Notes under the pieces: model-generated | Databases searched by the model: none | What the model saw: the letters and a program-made list of their open reading frames with translations, nothing else | Told to the model about the DNA's origin: nothing | Shown here: piece after piece, positions 51,600 to 61,581 of the stretch | Layout: every line of letters starts with the position of its first letter | Position numbering within the stretch: the stretch's first letter is position 1 | Origin: Rahnella ecdela | Lineage (GTDB): Bacteria > Pseudomonadota > Gammaproteobacteria > Enterobacterales > Enterobacteriaceae | Direction: 5' to 3' | Assembly (NCBI RefSeq): GCF_019049625.1 | Contig: NZ_JAFMOY010000117.1 | Span: 1-64,000 of the forward strand | Length of the DNA stretch: 64,000 nt | Made by a program: the position numbers and the translations under genes

Positions 51600-52456
51600 C
51601 TCTTTTTAAAATGAATGGAAGCACAATGAACCTCCCCTCTCTTAGGCTCTGGTATTGCATTCGTAAGCCATACGAGGGCGTAAACTTCGTTTCCATGACA
51701 GTGACGCAATTGGCATCAGAGGCGATAGAAACAAATGACATTATCGTGCGCTTATTCGTCACCCTTCCCGTCATTTCAGCCACGATTCTCCCCTGCAATG
51801 GGAATTATGTGAGATACACATGCCTGCATGGACACCTAAGTTGTCTTCCCACCGAAGTGGAGTCCCGATTTTATCATTAAACATTGTCCCCAGGACTGTG
51901 ATATAGGGCTCAAAATAATATAATCCTATGATTATATTATTAAATAATTACTGTTCACATTCCCATTCGCGAGAATAGTTACTGCGCGTAATCGTGACAC
52001 TGTACATAACGATTATTCGCCGTTGACTGACAGACGTCTCGTTCAATGACAGCTTTTGCTATTTTCCAGCTGTCCATAAGTAAGATGATGTCCCCTTTAA
52101 AGGAGCGATTTGCCAACGAATAGGTCATCGATGTCCTGCGTGGGAAAGGACTGGAAGTTAAGCTTTTGAACATTCTCCGGGAGGTAACGTTCGCCTGACA
52201 AAACTGCTCTCCCATACCCTGTGAAATATGAAGATTCAGTTCATTACAGCGCAAACCTACCGCGCCATCATGAGCTCAACCGTCACCGAAACGGGGAATT
52301 ATGTGCAAAAAATTGAGTAACAGCCCTCATCAGATTTAGCACAGGCGAAAGCTGTTGTCTTTACTACTGTTCTGGCAAATTGTCACCGTTCAATCTCGCT
52401 ACAGTGCCCAAATCGCCAACGTACCCAATTCAATCCCCCCAGCGTAAACGGGTCGG
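51600..52456. other. gene-poor stretch between DUF2913 gene and cyuA
   Basis: No confident gene is seen in these 857 bases. A minus-strand frame at 51979-52254 (TTG start, Cys and Ser rich) and a plus-strand frame at 51611-51880 lack clear support. An AT-rich palindrome lies at 51914-51941. Confidence 0.4.
51914..51941. repeat. perfect 12-base AT-rich inverted repeat
   Basis: AATAATATAATC (51914-51925) and GATTATATTATT (51930-51941) are exact reverse complements with a 4-base spacer, the same geometry as the repeat at 20597-20624. No T-run follows. It is probably a binding site or a structural element. Confidence 0.6.
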
Positions 52457-53788
52457 TTAGCAAGATGAAATAAGCGAATGCTTTTTAAGGAGCATCATCT
52501 CAATAACTTGCGTGTCCGTATGGCGCATAGCATGGCTTGCAAGCGAGGTAAGATTGTTTAAGGACTCCTCAACGTTATCGCACACAATACCGTCACTGCC
52601 CAAAACGGATGTCCCATCCAGCGCCATCAATACTGCTTTCCAGGCTGACACCGCCCCCGTTGAAACCTTCATCGCACAACTGTTCGATGCGCCATCACAG
52701 ATCATACCGCTGATATCCCCAACCATGCTGTTTATCGCCATGAGTATCACTTTGCTCTCACCCCCCAGCAACCAAGCCATTCCTGCTGCAGCGCCCATAG
52801 AGGCCGTTGTTGCAGCGCACAACGCCGACAATTTTGGCAGTTTACTGTGAATATAAATCGCGGTCAGATGTGAAAGCATTAATGCCCGGCAGAGCCTTTC
52901 TCGACCTGCTCCAAGATGTTCTGCCACCACCACGACCGGCATGGTGGCCGCTATCCCTTGATTTCCAGAGCCTGAGTTACTCATTGCGGGCAGCGCCGCT
53001 CCCCCCATTCGTGCATCTGATGCGGCAGCCGTCCGAATCAAGATCGATGACAAAATATCGTCCCCGATCAGATGGCGACTTCGCTGTCGCATGAGAGAGG
53101 CGCCGATATGCAATCCCCAGTCGTGCCTGAGCCCTTCCAGGGACAGTTCATTATTGATCTCTGCCGCCTCGACAATGAAGTCGATATCATTAATCGGCAC
53201 AGCATCAATACACTCTACGATTTGCGTCAAGGTCACAGACGAGAAATAGGCCTGCAAAGACGCAGAATCATCACACTGCGAACCCTTTGAAAGTTTGAAG
53301 ACCACTTCACTGCCTTTTTCTATCGCCGTGATACGCGTATGATCTCCTGTAATGGTGACCGTCGCGTGTTCGTTTTCAAAAAACACCCGCGCGCGGGCAT
53401 ACAACGATTCAGTACAGTCAGGCTGGAGGTTAACAGCCACTTTTCCCTGTCTCATCCAGTCTTGGGCGGTTAAAACATCCTGTGAAGTCACAGTATGCAA
53501 GACTTTCAGACCGGCCTTTGCATCACCGCATATTGCTCCCAGGACTGCCGCGACCGGCAGTCCTTTCATTCCCGACCCTGGTACGGTCACCCCCATGGCA
53601 TTCTTCATCAAGTTTGGCGACACCCAGGCCTCCACCCGTTGAGGTAAACCGGAAAGATAAGTCGTCGCCGTCGCCGCAGCGAGCGCCAGTGCGATAGGTT
53701 CAGTGCATCCCGTCGCGGGTTTCACTTCTTCCTTCACAATACGTATAAAATCATTCCACTGCTGAGGTGAAAAAGTTGTCATCATCAT
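52457..53788 (-). CDS. cyuA: CyuA (YhaM) L-cysteine desulfidase
   Basis: A 443-residue cytoplasmic iron-sulfur enzyme of the UPF0597 family that breaks L-cysteine into hydrogen sulfide, ammonia and pyruvate. The four cysteines expected to hold the [4Fe-4S] cluster are present: Cys28 in [11 protein letters not shown], one in [11 protein letters not shown], and two in [14 protein letters not shown]. The start is one of three consecutive ATG codons (53780-53788), with AAGG before the first; an extension to 54007 has no support. It lies 17 bases after cyuP. E. coli CyuA has 436 residues (recalled). Confidence 0.93.
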   Translation of the reverse strand: MMMTTFSPQQWNDFIRIVKEEVKPATGCTEPIALALAAATATTYLSGLPQRVEAWVSPNLMKNAMGVTVPGSGMKGLPVAAVLGAICGDAKAGLKVLHTVTSQDVLTAQDWMRQGKVAVNLQPDCTESLYARARVFFENEHATVTITGDHTRITAIEKGSEVVFKLSKGSQCDDSASLQAYFSSVTLTQIVECIDAVPINDIDFIVEAAEINNELSLEGLRHDWGLHIGASLMRQRSRHLIGDDILSSILIRTAAASDARMGGAALPAMSNSGSGNQGIAATMPVVVVAEHLGAGRERLCRALMLSHLTAIYIHSKLPKLSALCAATTASMGAAAGMAWLLGGESKVILMAINSMVGDISGMICDGASNSCAMKVSTGAVSAWKAVLMALDGTSVLGSDGIVCDNVEESLNNLTSLASHAMRHTDTQVIEMMLLKKHSLISSC

Positions 53789-53805
53789 TCGTGCCTTTAT
53801 GCCGA

Positions 53806-55137
53806 TTATGCAAACGCCAGGAATGGCGAAATACAAAGCAGGATCCCCGTGATGATAATGATCACCAGTGAGGTACCTTTGTATTTGTGTAATGCAGGAA
53901 CTTTCAGAACGAGCCAAGCGGGGATCAAACACCCGACCAGACCAAAGATAGGGCTGCAGATGGAGGTGAAACTTAAGACGGGTGCATTCAGCGCCACGGC
54001 ACTCCATGCAAGGAGAATGGCAAACAGCATGATCCCACGCTGCACAAAGGCTTCATTAATTTTATCTGCGGGCAACTTGCGGCGCAGGAGATTCATGACG
54101 ATGCCTTGAGTGGCTTCGCGGAACCCCAGGTAAACGCCGAAGAACGCTGTCATGACAGCAAAAATGTTCAGGATGACGCTGACAACTTTCACCCATGAGC
54201 CCCCGTCACCCATGAACTGGGCAGCAATTGCCAGCGCTGAGACATTTTGTTGATACGCTTTAAGTGCCTCGTCATGCCCCATCGCAAGGGTGTATGACAC
54301 GGCATAAAAGAAGATTGTCACAAACAGAATGCCAAATGCGATATTCATGGCCCGCAGTGCCTTATGACGTGCCACTTCAATTGATTTTTCACGAGATCGA
54401 TACGAAATGACCATGGGACTGAGTGTCTGAATAAACAGTATTGATGTCAGCGTGAACGGCAAAGTAATAATGGCGTTTTTAATCAGTAGGCCCGAAGGGG
54501 GTAAAGTGCCTGCATTATAGAGGTGCCACAATCCCACCATGGAAATGCCCAGCGCGGCGACCACTAAAAGTTTGGTTAATACCATTCCTGTTGAGACTTT
54601 GAATAAGAGTTTCTCACCCCGCGAGGATATAGCCACCAGGACACAGATAAGGATAAGGCCGTAAAATGGATTGTCGGAAAGGAGGCCTTTTGTTACGCCA
54701 AAGGTGTGGAGGTATGAAGCGCTATCATTCGTAATTGCCGTGGAGTAAACAAACATCCAGATAACCAACATGACGAAATAAAGTGCCCCCAGCAATATCC
54801 CCCAATTCTTACCCAGGTAACCACTGATGACACTCGGATAGTCTTTGCACTCTGGTGACTCGGCCAATGTGTTTATAAATAAACGCTGAAAAAGATACAT
54901 TGCCGGGTAGCCAATAACCGACGAGAGAAGAAATACCCATAATCCCATCAAACCCACTTGCACCGGTAAAAATACAATGCCGGCACCGATAGCCATACCT
55001 ATACTAATAATGATCCATCCCCGGTCAGTACTATCAAACCTGATCGCCTCGTGCCATTCGCTGTCTGTCATGCCCGCTCTTTTTGCTTGTGAGGAGAACG
55101 TGGGCGTGAGTTCTGTATTTGTTGTTTCCAGTGTCAT
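53806..55137 (-). CDS. cyuP: CyuP (YhaO) cysteine/serine transporter
   Basis: A 443-residue inner-membrane amino acid permease of the HAAAP family with about 11 membrane segments. The N-terminal cytoplasmic part ([20 protein letters not shown]) and first helix [18 protein letters not shown] match E. coli YhaO/CyuP, which imports cysteine (and D-serine) for CyuA. The ATG at 55135-55137 has AGGA 6 bases upstream, while the earlier ATG at 55141 is too close. The operon cyuPA is known to act anaerobically. Confidence 0.92.
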   Translation of the reverse strand: MTLETTNTELTPTFSSQAKRAGMTDSEWHEAIRFDSTDRGWIIISIGMAIGAGIVFLPVQVGLMGLWVFLLSSVIGYPAMYLFQRLFINTLAESPECKDYPSVISGYLGKNWGILLGALYFVMLVIWMFVYSTAITNDSASYLHTFGVTKGLLSDNPFYGLILICVLVAISSRGEKLLFKVSTGMVLTKLLVVAALGISMVGLWHLYNAGTLPPSGLLIKNAIITLPFTLTSILFIQTLSPMVISYRSREKSIEVARHKALRAMNIAFGILFVTIFFYAVSYTLAMGHDEALKAYQQNVSALAIAAQFMGDGGSWVKVVSVILNIFAVMTAFFGVYLGFREATQGIVMNLLRRKLPADKINEAFVQRGIMLFAILLAWSAVALNAPVLSFTSICSPIFGLVGCLIPAWLVLKVPALHKYKGTSLVIIIITGILLCISPFLAFA

Positions 55138-55697
55138 AGTCATTCCTGCTTAAAAGGTAGGGTAAAAAGTTATTGTTTTTAAAATTACGCGTACTCATGG
55201 GCCAGTCGATTCGGTATTTGTTATAATGGGATAAGTATAACGGAGAGAAGAGGGAAATGTTTTCTGGATTCCATAGCAAAAAGGGCCATCCGTAGGATAT
55301 TTTCCTCCTGGTAGCGATAAATAATGCCGTTTACTTCTATAAAAATAACCTTTGCTGAAAATATATTCCACACTCCTAAACACTGACTGCAACCACTTGA
55401 TTTAAATCATTATATTAAATAACACCTTTTATCTTATTACCCTCCAAAGCAGAGAGATATGTGATCTTAACTAGCAAAATATAATGTTAGTTAATTGTTT
55501 CAAAGCGCCCCAAAGTTGGACGCATATCACAACTTCATCGACCCTGCTTTGCTAAAAATTGGCAATATTCTCTTTTATGTAATCAGTTTGTTTAAATTTG
55601 AAATAATGCACTTTTTATTAGGGGTTTATAAATAATGGTTTCCCTCAAAGATGAGGCTTAGGATTGCCCCTCAATTTATTTTTTGAGGAGTGTTGGA
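55138..55697. promoter_or_regulatory. divergent control region between cyuPA and ridA
   Basis: This 560-base AT-rich region must carry both promoters. It holds a near-perfect FNR-type site (55397-55410). TGTGATCTTAACTAGCA at about 55461 has one CRP-like half site. No gene is seen, and no cyuR-type regulator gene is nearby. Confidence 0.45.
55397..55410. promoter_or_regulatory. FNR-like site between cyuP and ridA
   Basis: TTGATTTAAATCAT matches TTGAT-N4-ATCAA in nine of ten defined positions. It lies about 260 bases from the cyuP start and 290 from the ridA start. Anaerobic control would fit the known behaviour of cyuPA in E. coli. Confidence 0.5.
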
Positions 55698-56090
55698 ATG
55701 GCTCACGAAATTAAGACCTATAACGCACCCAGTGCTATTGGCCCCTATATTCAGGGGATCGTATTTGGAAGTCCGGGAAATATGGTGATGACCTCAGGGC
55801 AACTGCCCGTCCATCCTGAAACGGGAGAAATTCCTGAAGGGATAACCGCGCAAACCCGGCAATCACTGGAAAATGTACTGGCCATTATTGAAGCGGGAGG
55901 ATTAAGTGTGAACCATATGATAAAGACGACGGTGTTCGTTAAGGATTTAAAGAGTTTCGCCTTGGTCAATGAGGCTTACCGTGCTTTTTTCATTGAACAC
56001 CATACGGGTTTCCCCGCTCGTACATGTGTTGAAGTTGCCAGACTCCCTAAAGATGCATTAATTGAAATCGAGGCCATTGCCGCGCTGTGA
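55698..56090 (+). CDS. ridA: RidA/TdcF-family enamine/imine deaminase
   Basis: A 130-residue YjgF/Rid protein. Family blocks are PSAIGPYIQGI near the N-terminus, MVMTSGQLPVHPETGEIP, TTVFVKDLKSFALVNEAY and FPARTCVEVARLPKDALIEIEAIA, with the Arg that binds the substrate carboxylate in ARTCVE. RidA hydrolyses 2-aminoacrylate, a toxic intermediate released when cysteine or serine is broken down. Its place beside cyuPA therefore makes functional sense. GAGGAG lies 8 bases before the ATG at 55698. The symbol is by family; a TdcF-type role is possible. Confidence 0.9.
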   Translation: MAHEIKTYNAPSAIGPYIQGIVFGSPGNMVMTSGQLPVHPETGEIPEGITAQTRQSLENVLAIIEAGGLSVNHMIKTTVFVKDLKSFALVNEAYRAFFIEHHTGFPARTCVEVARLPKDALIEIEAIAAL

Positions 56091-56171
56091 AACAGGATGT
56101 ATTAGGATGACAAGGACGTTGTCTTGGTCAACTGTCTCTGCAGCGCTAAGTGTGATTGTTGTGACACGGTG

Positions 56172-56210
56172 CATCCCTTTCGTATTCCGAACAGGTGAAC
56201 GAAAGGGATG
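56172..56210. terminator. inverted repeat between convergent ridA and traI
   Basis: CATCCCTTTCGT (56172-56183) and ACGAAAGGGATG (56199-56210) are exact reverse complements with a 15-base loop, between the ends of ridA and traI. No T-run follows on either side. It may be a shared terminator or barrier for the long tra transcript. Confidence 0.5.
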
Positions 56211-56349
56211 AACTGATGCTAATAATATGTGGGAAGCCGCCCTCAGACATCACACACTCACGGCATTTTACTTTTAAAACAAAGGGTTCAGACACGATGA
56301 GTCAACGTGCCAGGGCAAATAAAAAGTGCCGCCCCGCTGAAGACCTGTT

Positions 56350-59300
56350 TCAGTTTTCATCCAAGGTCTTGTCGCTAACCCCGCCATTTTCGATCTGTTG
56401 AAAACGCTCTCTATGACGATTTTCTGACACGATATGATTCACAGCGTCTGCTTGCTTTTGTCGTTCTGACAAATCGAAGACGGGTAACTTTCCCGAAAGA
56501 CATTTTTTGTCCATACGGCTGATGACATCACTGATCAGCGTCTTGATTTTCTCATCTGGCAACGTAGCAATTGACGAGGATTTGTCAGTCTCCCTCATAG
56601 CCCGCCCCGTTTGTTCGGCCCGTCTTTCCAGCGCTTGCCGCTGAATTTCATCTGCACGTCTCGCTTGTGTTACTTCGTTTGAGATGCAGGCATTTTCCTT
56701 CGAAAGCGCAATGTCCGTGACACCGTCTACCCATAATTTCCCGCCGGTCATTCTCCCAGGATTCCAGGGCCGACCTTCATCAAACAGTCTGACCACAATG
56801 CCGCTTTCGGGGTGCCGTGCCGCCAGCGCCGTACCTTCATGCATATTCTGGGCAAGACGAACCTCACCAGTACGGCTTGCCTGTAAGGCCACAAACTGGG
56901 CCTCCGGGATCCCCAATACTTGTCCCTGCGATGTCAATACATCGAGATCCAGCCCCTGCTTTAGAGGGTTTAGCCAGATACCGGCCGATTTTCCATTGCT
57001 GTCATAAACAGGAAAAGAGATATGGGGCTGGCTATCCTGCCCCAGGGTAAGCCATCGTGCCAGCGAGTGTCCCTTTTGCAACCCTGAATGCTGGAGCAAC
57101 GCTCGGCCCATTGCCACGTCCTGCAATGGCAGGGCGTGTTTTAAAAGCCGTTTCGCATTTTTTACGGCATGCTCGCTGCGCGGTACCAACACATCGTGAG
57201 CGGTACTTCTCTCTGTGACGTTGTCCATGGCTGCTATCCACGCATTGCGATTGTCGGTGTAGACCTGTACATGTTGTTTTGAACGAGAGAGCGCCACATA
57301 CACCGATTCAAAACTTACCATTCGTTCACGTCCCCCATCAGTGCCTTCAAGCGCGATAGCAAACGACTCACTGGCCCCTTGCGCACCGTGTGCCGTCACG
57401 GCATATGCCAGATCGATATGACGTTGCGCCTCATCACTTTCGGGTTTGACCGTACGGGTCTGTTCTCCATTCGTCAGCCTGATCCCCTCACGGGAGACTT
57501 CTACGACGGTCCACACACTGTTAGCGATGTAGCCACGTTCATTGTCACTTTTTGAAAAGCGTATTTTGTCGCCCGCCCCTACGTCAATGTGATCGGATAG
57601 ATAAAGAGTGAGGCCTTCGCTGGTCGCTTCACGTGGGGACAGTAATCGTGTGGTCCCCTCACTATTCCGAAGCGTAATAAGACCGCATTTGACATCAATG
57701 TCGGTAATCTGGTGATAACCCTTATCCATCAGAACACGGGCATCACGGTGTTCTTCCCACGTGTTGATCCGTCGTAACTCGCCGTCACGGACATTGGCAG
57801 CCACCAGAATAGGAAGGCGGCGTGTCTTCCCGCTGAGCTCGCCGGCTTTTTCACGAGCAGAATGGATCTGTGCATTAATCGCCCGCCGGTCCTCATTGAG
57901 ATGGGTCACAATGAGCGTTTGTCTACGTGCCTCGAATGTTCTTCCCATGTAATCGTTCACGATACAGGCATAAAGCGAGGCGGGCTGCGCTTCTTGGAGA
58001 TATTTCCCTTCTGCGGCAGCGCGTTGTATTTCCTGTTCTCGCTTGCGGGTAAATTCAATCACGGAGCTTTGCGGCACCCATGCATTTTTTTGGCGGGGAA
58101 CTTGCTCAGGTTTCACATGCTCAACGGTGTTCAGGGCGCCAGCCATGTCTCGGGCAATCATGCTGTAAACCGCCGGTCGCAGCGCCGGTGTTTGTCGCAC
58201 AATTTCTTTCATGATCGCCACATCTGCAGCACTGCGGGCTTGTTGCAGCTTAAAGGGCTGACCTGAAGAAATCGGTTGAAGCTGACTGCTGTCGCCGCTG
58301 AAAACGGCCCGCCCACCACCGGCGGTGATCAGCGCATAGGTTTTGGCCATATCAGCATTACCAATCATTGAACTTTCATCCACCACAAACACCGTGCTGC
58401 GGTAATTGAGCGTATCCCCGTGTTTGTGCTGCAGGTCTGCATCAAAGAGAAAAGATGACAGCGTCTGCGCATCGATGCCGGCACTGCGCATTTCCCCGAC
58501 GGCACGGTGAGTAGGTCCAAGCCCCACGACACGGGGTCGTATTTCCTCTGGCAAGGCGTTGATAGCCTTCATCACAGCGGTGAACTGTGTGGTTTTTCCC
58601 ACGCCGGCATACCCCTGAACAGCAACAAAACGATCGTGTGTTTCCAGGATCAGCCGGGTGGCTTTTTGTTGCCCTGCGGTCAGGCCCGTTAACACTTGGT
58701 CGGGCACGTGCGCGATGAGTGATTGGACCGCTCCCTTCCCTTCGGCAATATGGCGGATAATGCGCTTTTCGGCATCAAAAGCGCTGCGAGATATCAGTAA
58801 ATCATCGCCGTACGCGTGGGAGGCACTGACTGAAATGAGCACCCCATCATGGATTTGCTGTTTGACCTCTTTTTCAAGGACAGGGAGTGTTAACGCACTT
58901 TCGCCAAATTGCTGGGCGGTGGCGAGAAGGGAGATACGTGAAAAGGCCAGTTTTTGGCCCTCAAGGACGGGGATGGCTAAATGGAGGGCTTGTTGCGCAG
59001 GCGTATTCAGGCGTGCTTTCTGACACATCATAGCCTCCTCTATCTTCTCCCGACCGGAGACCTCGGTGAGGTGTTGTATGACAGTGCGACAGACAAAGTG
59101 CCGGGCGAGTTTTTCCGTCGTTCTTTGCTCTTGCTGCGCGCAATACAGACACACCTGCACGCCACTTCGCGAAATTTGATTCAATGTCCTCCTGTCGAGG
59201 TCACGATTGGCGACCGCGGCAAAGACAGTGGCGGTATCGCTGACGGATCGCCCCAGGCCCTCCACCCAGGCCTGATCGACTTTGATCGCCCCAAAAGGGG

Positions 59301-61581
59301 ACCCCGCCACGTGCAAAGATTGCGGGGTGGACTGATTGTTTCGTAAAACCCCCAATTGGCCCCCCTCCACCTTAACGACACGAAGAACATCGCCAGACTG
59401 CAGTTGATATTGAGGCATTTTTCCCAAAACATGCAGCTTCTCACCTACCGCGACAGGGAGTCGCTGTGGTCGGTAAAGCGACCACTGGCTATCGAGTGCA
59501 GACAGTGGGACTTGTTTTGTTTCCCCCGCCTCATTACGCAACGTCAATGCGTGTGTCTTATGCGCTATGCGGTCTATAACAAACCTGACAGGGGATTTGC
59601 TTTGTCTCCCCCAATGCTCCAGGACCATGCCTTCCTGGTAATGATCGCGTACCCTGCGACCTTTACTGGGTACCCACACCGGTACGATTGTGCTGATAAA
59701 TGCATCCTTTGGGGACAAGATTTCCTTAGCCTTAAGGGCTTGACGCACCACATCGATGAGGGTCTTCTGTTCGCGCGGGCCTGAGGCCTGAATGACCGCG
59801 TGCCCTCCTTCTTTTAGGTGAGAGGCGTAGTCGTGCGCTAACCGGCTGTAGCGTTGATCTTTATCCGTTTCGCTGATGACGGTGACATCGACCTGCTTTC
59901 CCCCCTCATAACGGTAAGACTTACTGCCTGAATCACGCATAATGGCCAGCGCATTCCCTGTTCCTCCCCGTTGCTGCGCATCCATCACTAACAGTTGAAC
60001 ATTGTTTCGTAGAGCGCCCTCCAACAAGGTTACGGTCTCTTTCAGGCTGAGCTTCTCGCCCTGATCCACAATGAGGGTGCTGTGGGGAACAAACGCCGTG
60101 CCGTCAGGCAAACGGGCCTTAGTGAGCACCGTTTCATTCACCAGGTGCGGGTCGTTTTGTATGAATTTACGGGACGCTGCATCACCGGTGAGTATCTGCA
60201 CGTCACGGCCTTGAGCTCGGGCCAAACGTATCAATTCTGCCACGCGATCACGCTGAAGCCCCGCGCCACCCGTGCCAGAAAGTATTGCGATAGCCGGTTG
60301 GTCCTGTACCAGTTTACTCACCACGTCGCTGAAGGGTGCTGCGCGGGTGCCTTCCCTGTGTGGATGAATGGCAACCCGCCCATGGCACAAGAGTTCCGCG
60401 CTTAAGGTTTTGATGGAGAGCTCATCGAGGACATGAATATAAGAGGTAAAAACCCCTTTCTCTTTGTCCAGAGGAATAAGCTGCTGGTCTGCGATCGCCC
60501 CCTCTATTCCTGCACGAGCCTGCTCAATCACCCCACCCTGGGCGGGCAGTTGACTGACCGTCTTGGCTAAGACATCCGAGTAAGAGAATTGGGTCTTTGC
60601 TTCACTGAGCAGTGAAATGGCTTGCCTAATAGCCTGGTTCACGTCTGCCTGGGACGGCGGGTGACGAGGCGTCATTCCTTCCCTCAGTCGTTGGTCAGCA
60701 CGCTCACGATAGGTGGCCATATCGAAACCTGTGGTTTTTAAAGTTGTCATCCACTCGAGCATTTTTTGCGCTGGATACAGTGTTTTTTTGGCCTTTCGGG
60801 TATCGAGGGCGGCGACATCGCGTGATTGAGGGGAAGCATCCGCGCCCACCGCCTCATCAATGGCTTTACTCCGACCAGAGAAGACCTTCACAGGGACATC
60901 ACGCAGCTCCCACATGTCATGTCGGCCAACAATTTCGACCTCATAGCCCATCTTCTCCACCGCCGTGCGCAGTGCCTGCCGGTATATTTTTCCGAGCGCA
61001 ATTTGATTTGCCAGGACATTTTCTGAGAATCCGGTTTTACCCACCGTATCGCTGCTCAGCGCCTGCCACTTTTCTCCATTGCGGGTCGCATTGATTACCA
61101 CGCTGTGCGTATGCAGGTGGGGATCTTGGTCCCGGGAAGTATCATGGTTAAAGCAGGCAATAATCAGATTGCCTGTCAGTACCGTTTCAGAATGACCTTC
61201 ACGCATAGACCGTGTCGAGGCCAATGACTCGACCTGGTTTAGTGCCAGGTCAACGGCAAGATTATGGGCCTCGACAAGGCGCTTATCCCCTCCCAGCATG
61301 GCCATGACGGAAACACTTTTTGGTGCGGAAAACGTCAGATCGTATCCCGGGCGATGTGTATTGACTCCGCGTTGCCAGCGGCTAAGGTCAGCCCCGCCTG
61401 GCAGACGCCCGTTTAAGGCTTCACTCAGCGTAAGTCTGTCTATTGCCCCCTTTAATCCTAACCGTTTGGCCCCCTCCCCGCGCCAGTGCTCACTCATGCT
61501 CCCCAGCACATAGTCATTGTCCTCATCGGTGTAGTAGCTGGCCGCATTTTCGGCCGACCGGATTCGACTGAAACTCATCAT
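56350..61581 (-). CDS. traI: TraI conjugative relaxase/helicase (MobF, F-type)
   Basis: A 1743-residue protein that nicks oriT, stays bound to the transferred strand and unwinds the plasmid. The N-terminal relaxase domain (about 1-300) has Tyr16 and Tyr17 (AASYYTDEDNDY) and the metal site DPHLHTHSVV near residue 155. A degenerate helicase-like domain follows (SGTGGAGLQRDR near 430, DQGEKLSLKET). The active RecD-like helicase has Walker A GYAGVGKTTQF near residue 990 and HGAQGASESFAIALEG near 1400. The C-terminal domain (about 1480-1740) has NGKSAGIWLNPL. It is colinear with F TraI (1756 residues). Tyr23 of F is Asp here. The ATG overlaps the traD stop. Confidence 0.96.
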   Translation of the reverse strand: MMSFSRIRSAENAASYYTDEDNDYVLGSMSEHWRGEGAKRLGLKGAIDRLTLSEALNGRLPGGADLSRWQRGVNTHRPGYDLTFSAPKSVSVMAMLGGDKRLVEAHNLAVDLALNQVESLASTRSMREGHSETVLTGNLIIACFNHDTSRDQDPHLHTHSVVINATRNGEKWQALSSDTVGKTGFSENVLANQIALGKIYRQALRTAVEKMGYEVEIVGRHDMWELRDVPVKVFSGRSKAIDEAVGADASPQSRDVAALDTRKAKKTLYPAQKMLEWMTTLKTTGFDMATYRERADQRLREGMTPRHPPSQADVNQAIRQAISLLSEAKTQFSYSDVLAKTVSQLPAQGGVIEQARAGIEGAIADQQLIPLDKEKGVFTSYIHVLDELSIKTLSAELLCHGRVAIHPHREGTRAAPFSDVVSKLVQDQPAIAILSGTGGAGLQRDRVAELIRLARAQGRDVQILTGDAASRKFIQNDPHLVNETVLTKARLPDGTAFVPHSTLIVDQGEKLSLKETVTLLEGALRNNVQLLVMDAQQRGGTGNALAIMRDSGSKSYRYEGGKQVDVTVISETDKDQRYSRLAHDYASHLKEGGHAVIQASGPREQKTLIDVVRQALKAKEILSPKDAFISTIVPVWVPSKGRRVRDHYQEGMVLEHWGRQSKSPVRFVIDRIAHKTHALTLRNEAGETKQVPLSALDSQWSLYRPQRLPVAVGEKLHVLGKMPQYQLQSGDVLRVVKVEGGQLGVLRNNQSTPQSLHVAGSPFGAIKVDQAWVEGLGRSVSDTATVFAAVANRDLDRRTLNQISRSGVQVCLYCAQQEQRTTEKLARHFVCRTVIQHLTEVSGREKIEEAMMCQKARLNTPAQQALHLAIPVLEGQKLAFSRISLLATAQQFGESALTLPVLEKEVKQQIHDGVLISVSASHAYGDDLLISRSAFDAEKRIIRHIAEGKGAVQSLIAHVPDQVLTGLTAGQQKATRLILETHDRFVAVQGYAGVGKTTQFTAVMKAINALPEEIRPRVVGLGPTHRAVGEMRSAGIDAQTLSSFLFDADLQHKHGDTLNYRSTVFVVDESSMIGNADMAKTYALITAGGGRAVFSGDSSQLQPISSGQPFKLQQARSAADVAIMKEIVRQTPALRPAVYSMIARDMAGALNTVEHVKPEQVPRQKNAWVPQSSVIEFTRKREQEIQRAAAEGKYLQEAQPASLYACIVNDYMGRTFEARRQTLIVTHLNEDRRAINAQIHSAREKAGELSGKTRRLPILVAANVRDGELRRINTWEEHRDARVLMDKGYHQITDIDVKCGLITLRNSEGTTRLLSPREATSEGLTLYLSDHIDVGAGDKIRFSKSDNERGYIANSVWTVVEVSREGIRLTNGEQTRTVKPESDEAQRHIDLAYAVTAHGAQGASESFAIALEGTDGGRERMVSFESVYVALSRSKQHVQVYTDNRNAWIAAMDNVTERSTAHDVLVPRSEHAVKNAKRLLKHALPLQDVAMGRALLQHSGLQKGHSLARWLTLGQDSQPHISFPVYDSNGKSAGIWLNPLKQGLDLDVLTSQGQVLGIPEAQFVALQASRTGEVRLAQNMHEGTALAARHPESGIVVRLFDEGRPWNPGRMTGGKLWVDGVTDIALSKENACISNEVTQARRADEIQRQALERRAEQTGRAMRETDKSSSIATLPDEKIKTLISDVISRMDKKCLSGKLPVFDLSERQKQADAVNHIVSENRHRERFQQIENGGVSDKTLDEN

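Noticed and set aside
51979-52254. Minus-strand frame of 91 codons rich in Ser, Arg and Cys
   Set aside because: It starts with TTG, has no clear ribosome site or recognisable domain and lies in a gene-poor region. It may be an old relic but cannot be supported as a gene.
53789-54007. N-terminal extension of cyuA into the cyuP gene
   Set aside because: The extension lies inside cyuP in another frame. The ATG cluster at 53780-53788 follows AAGG and matches the family N-terminus.
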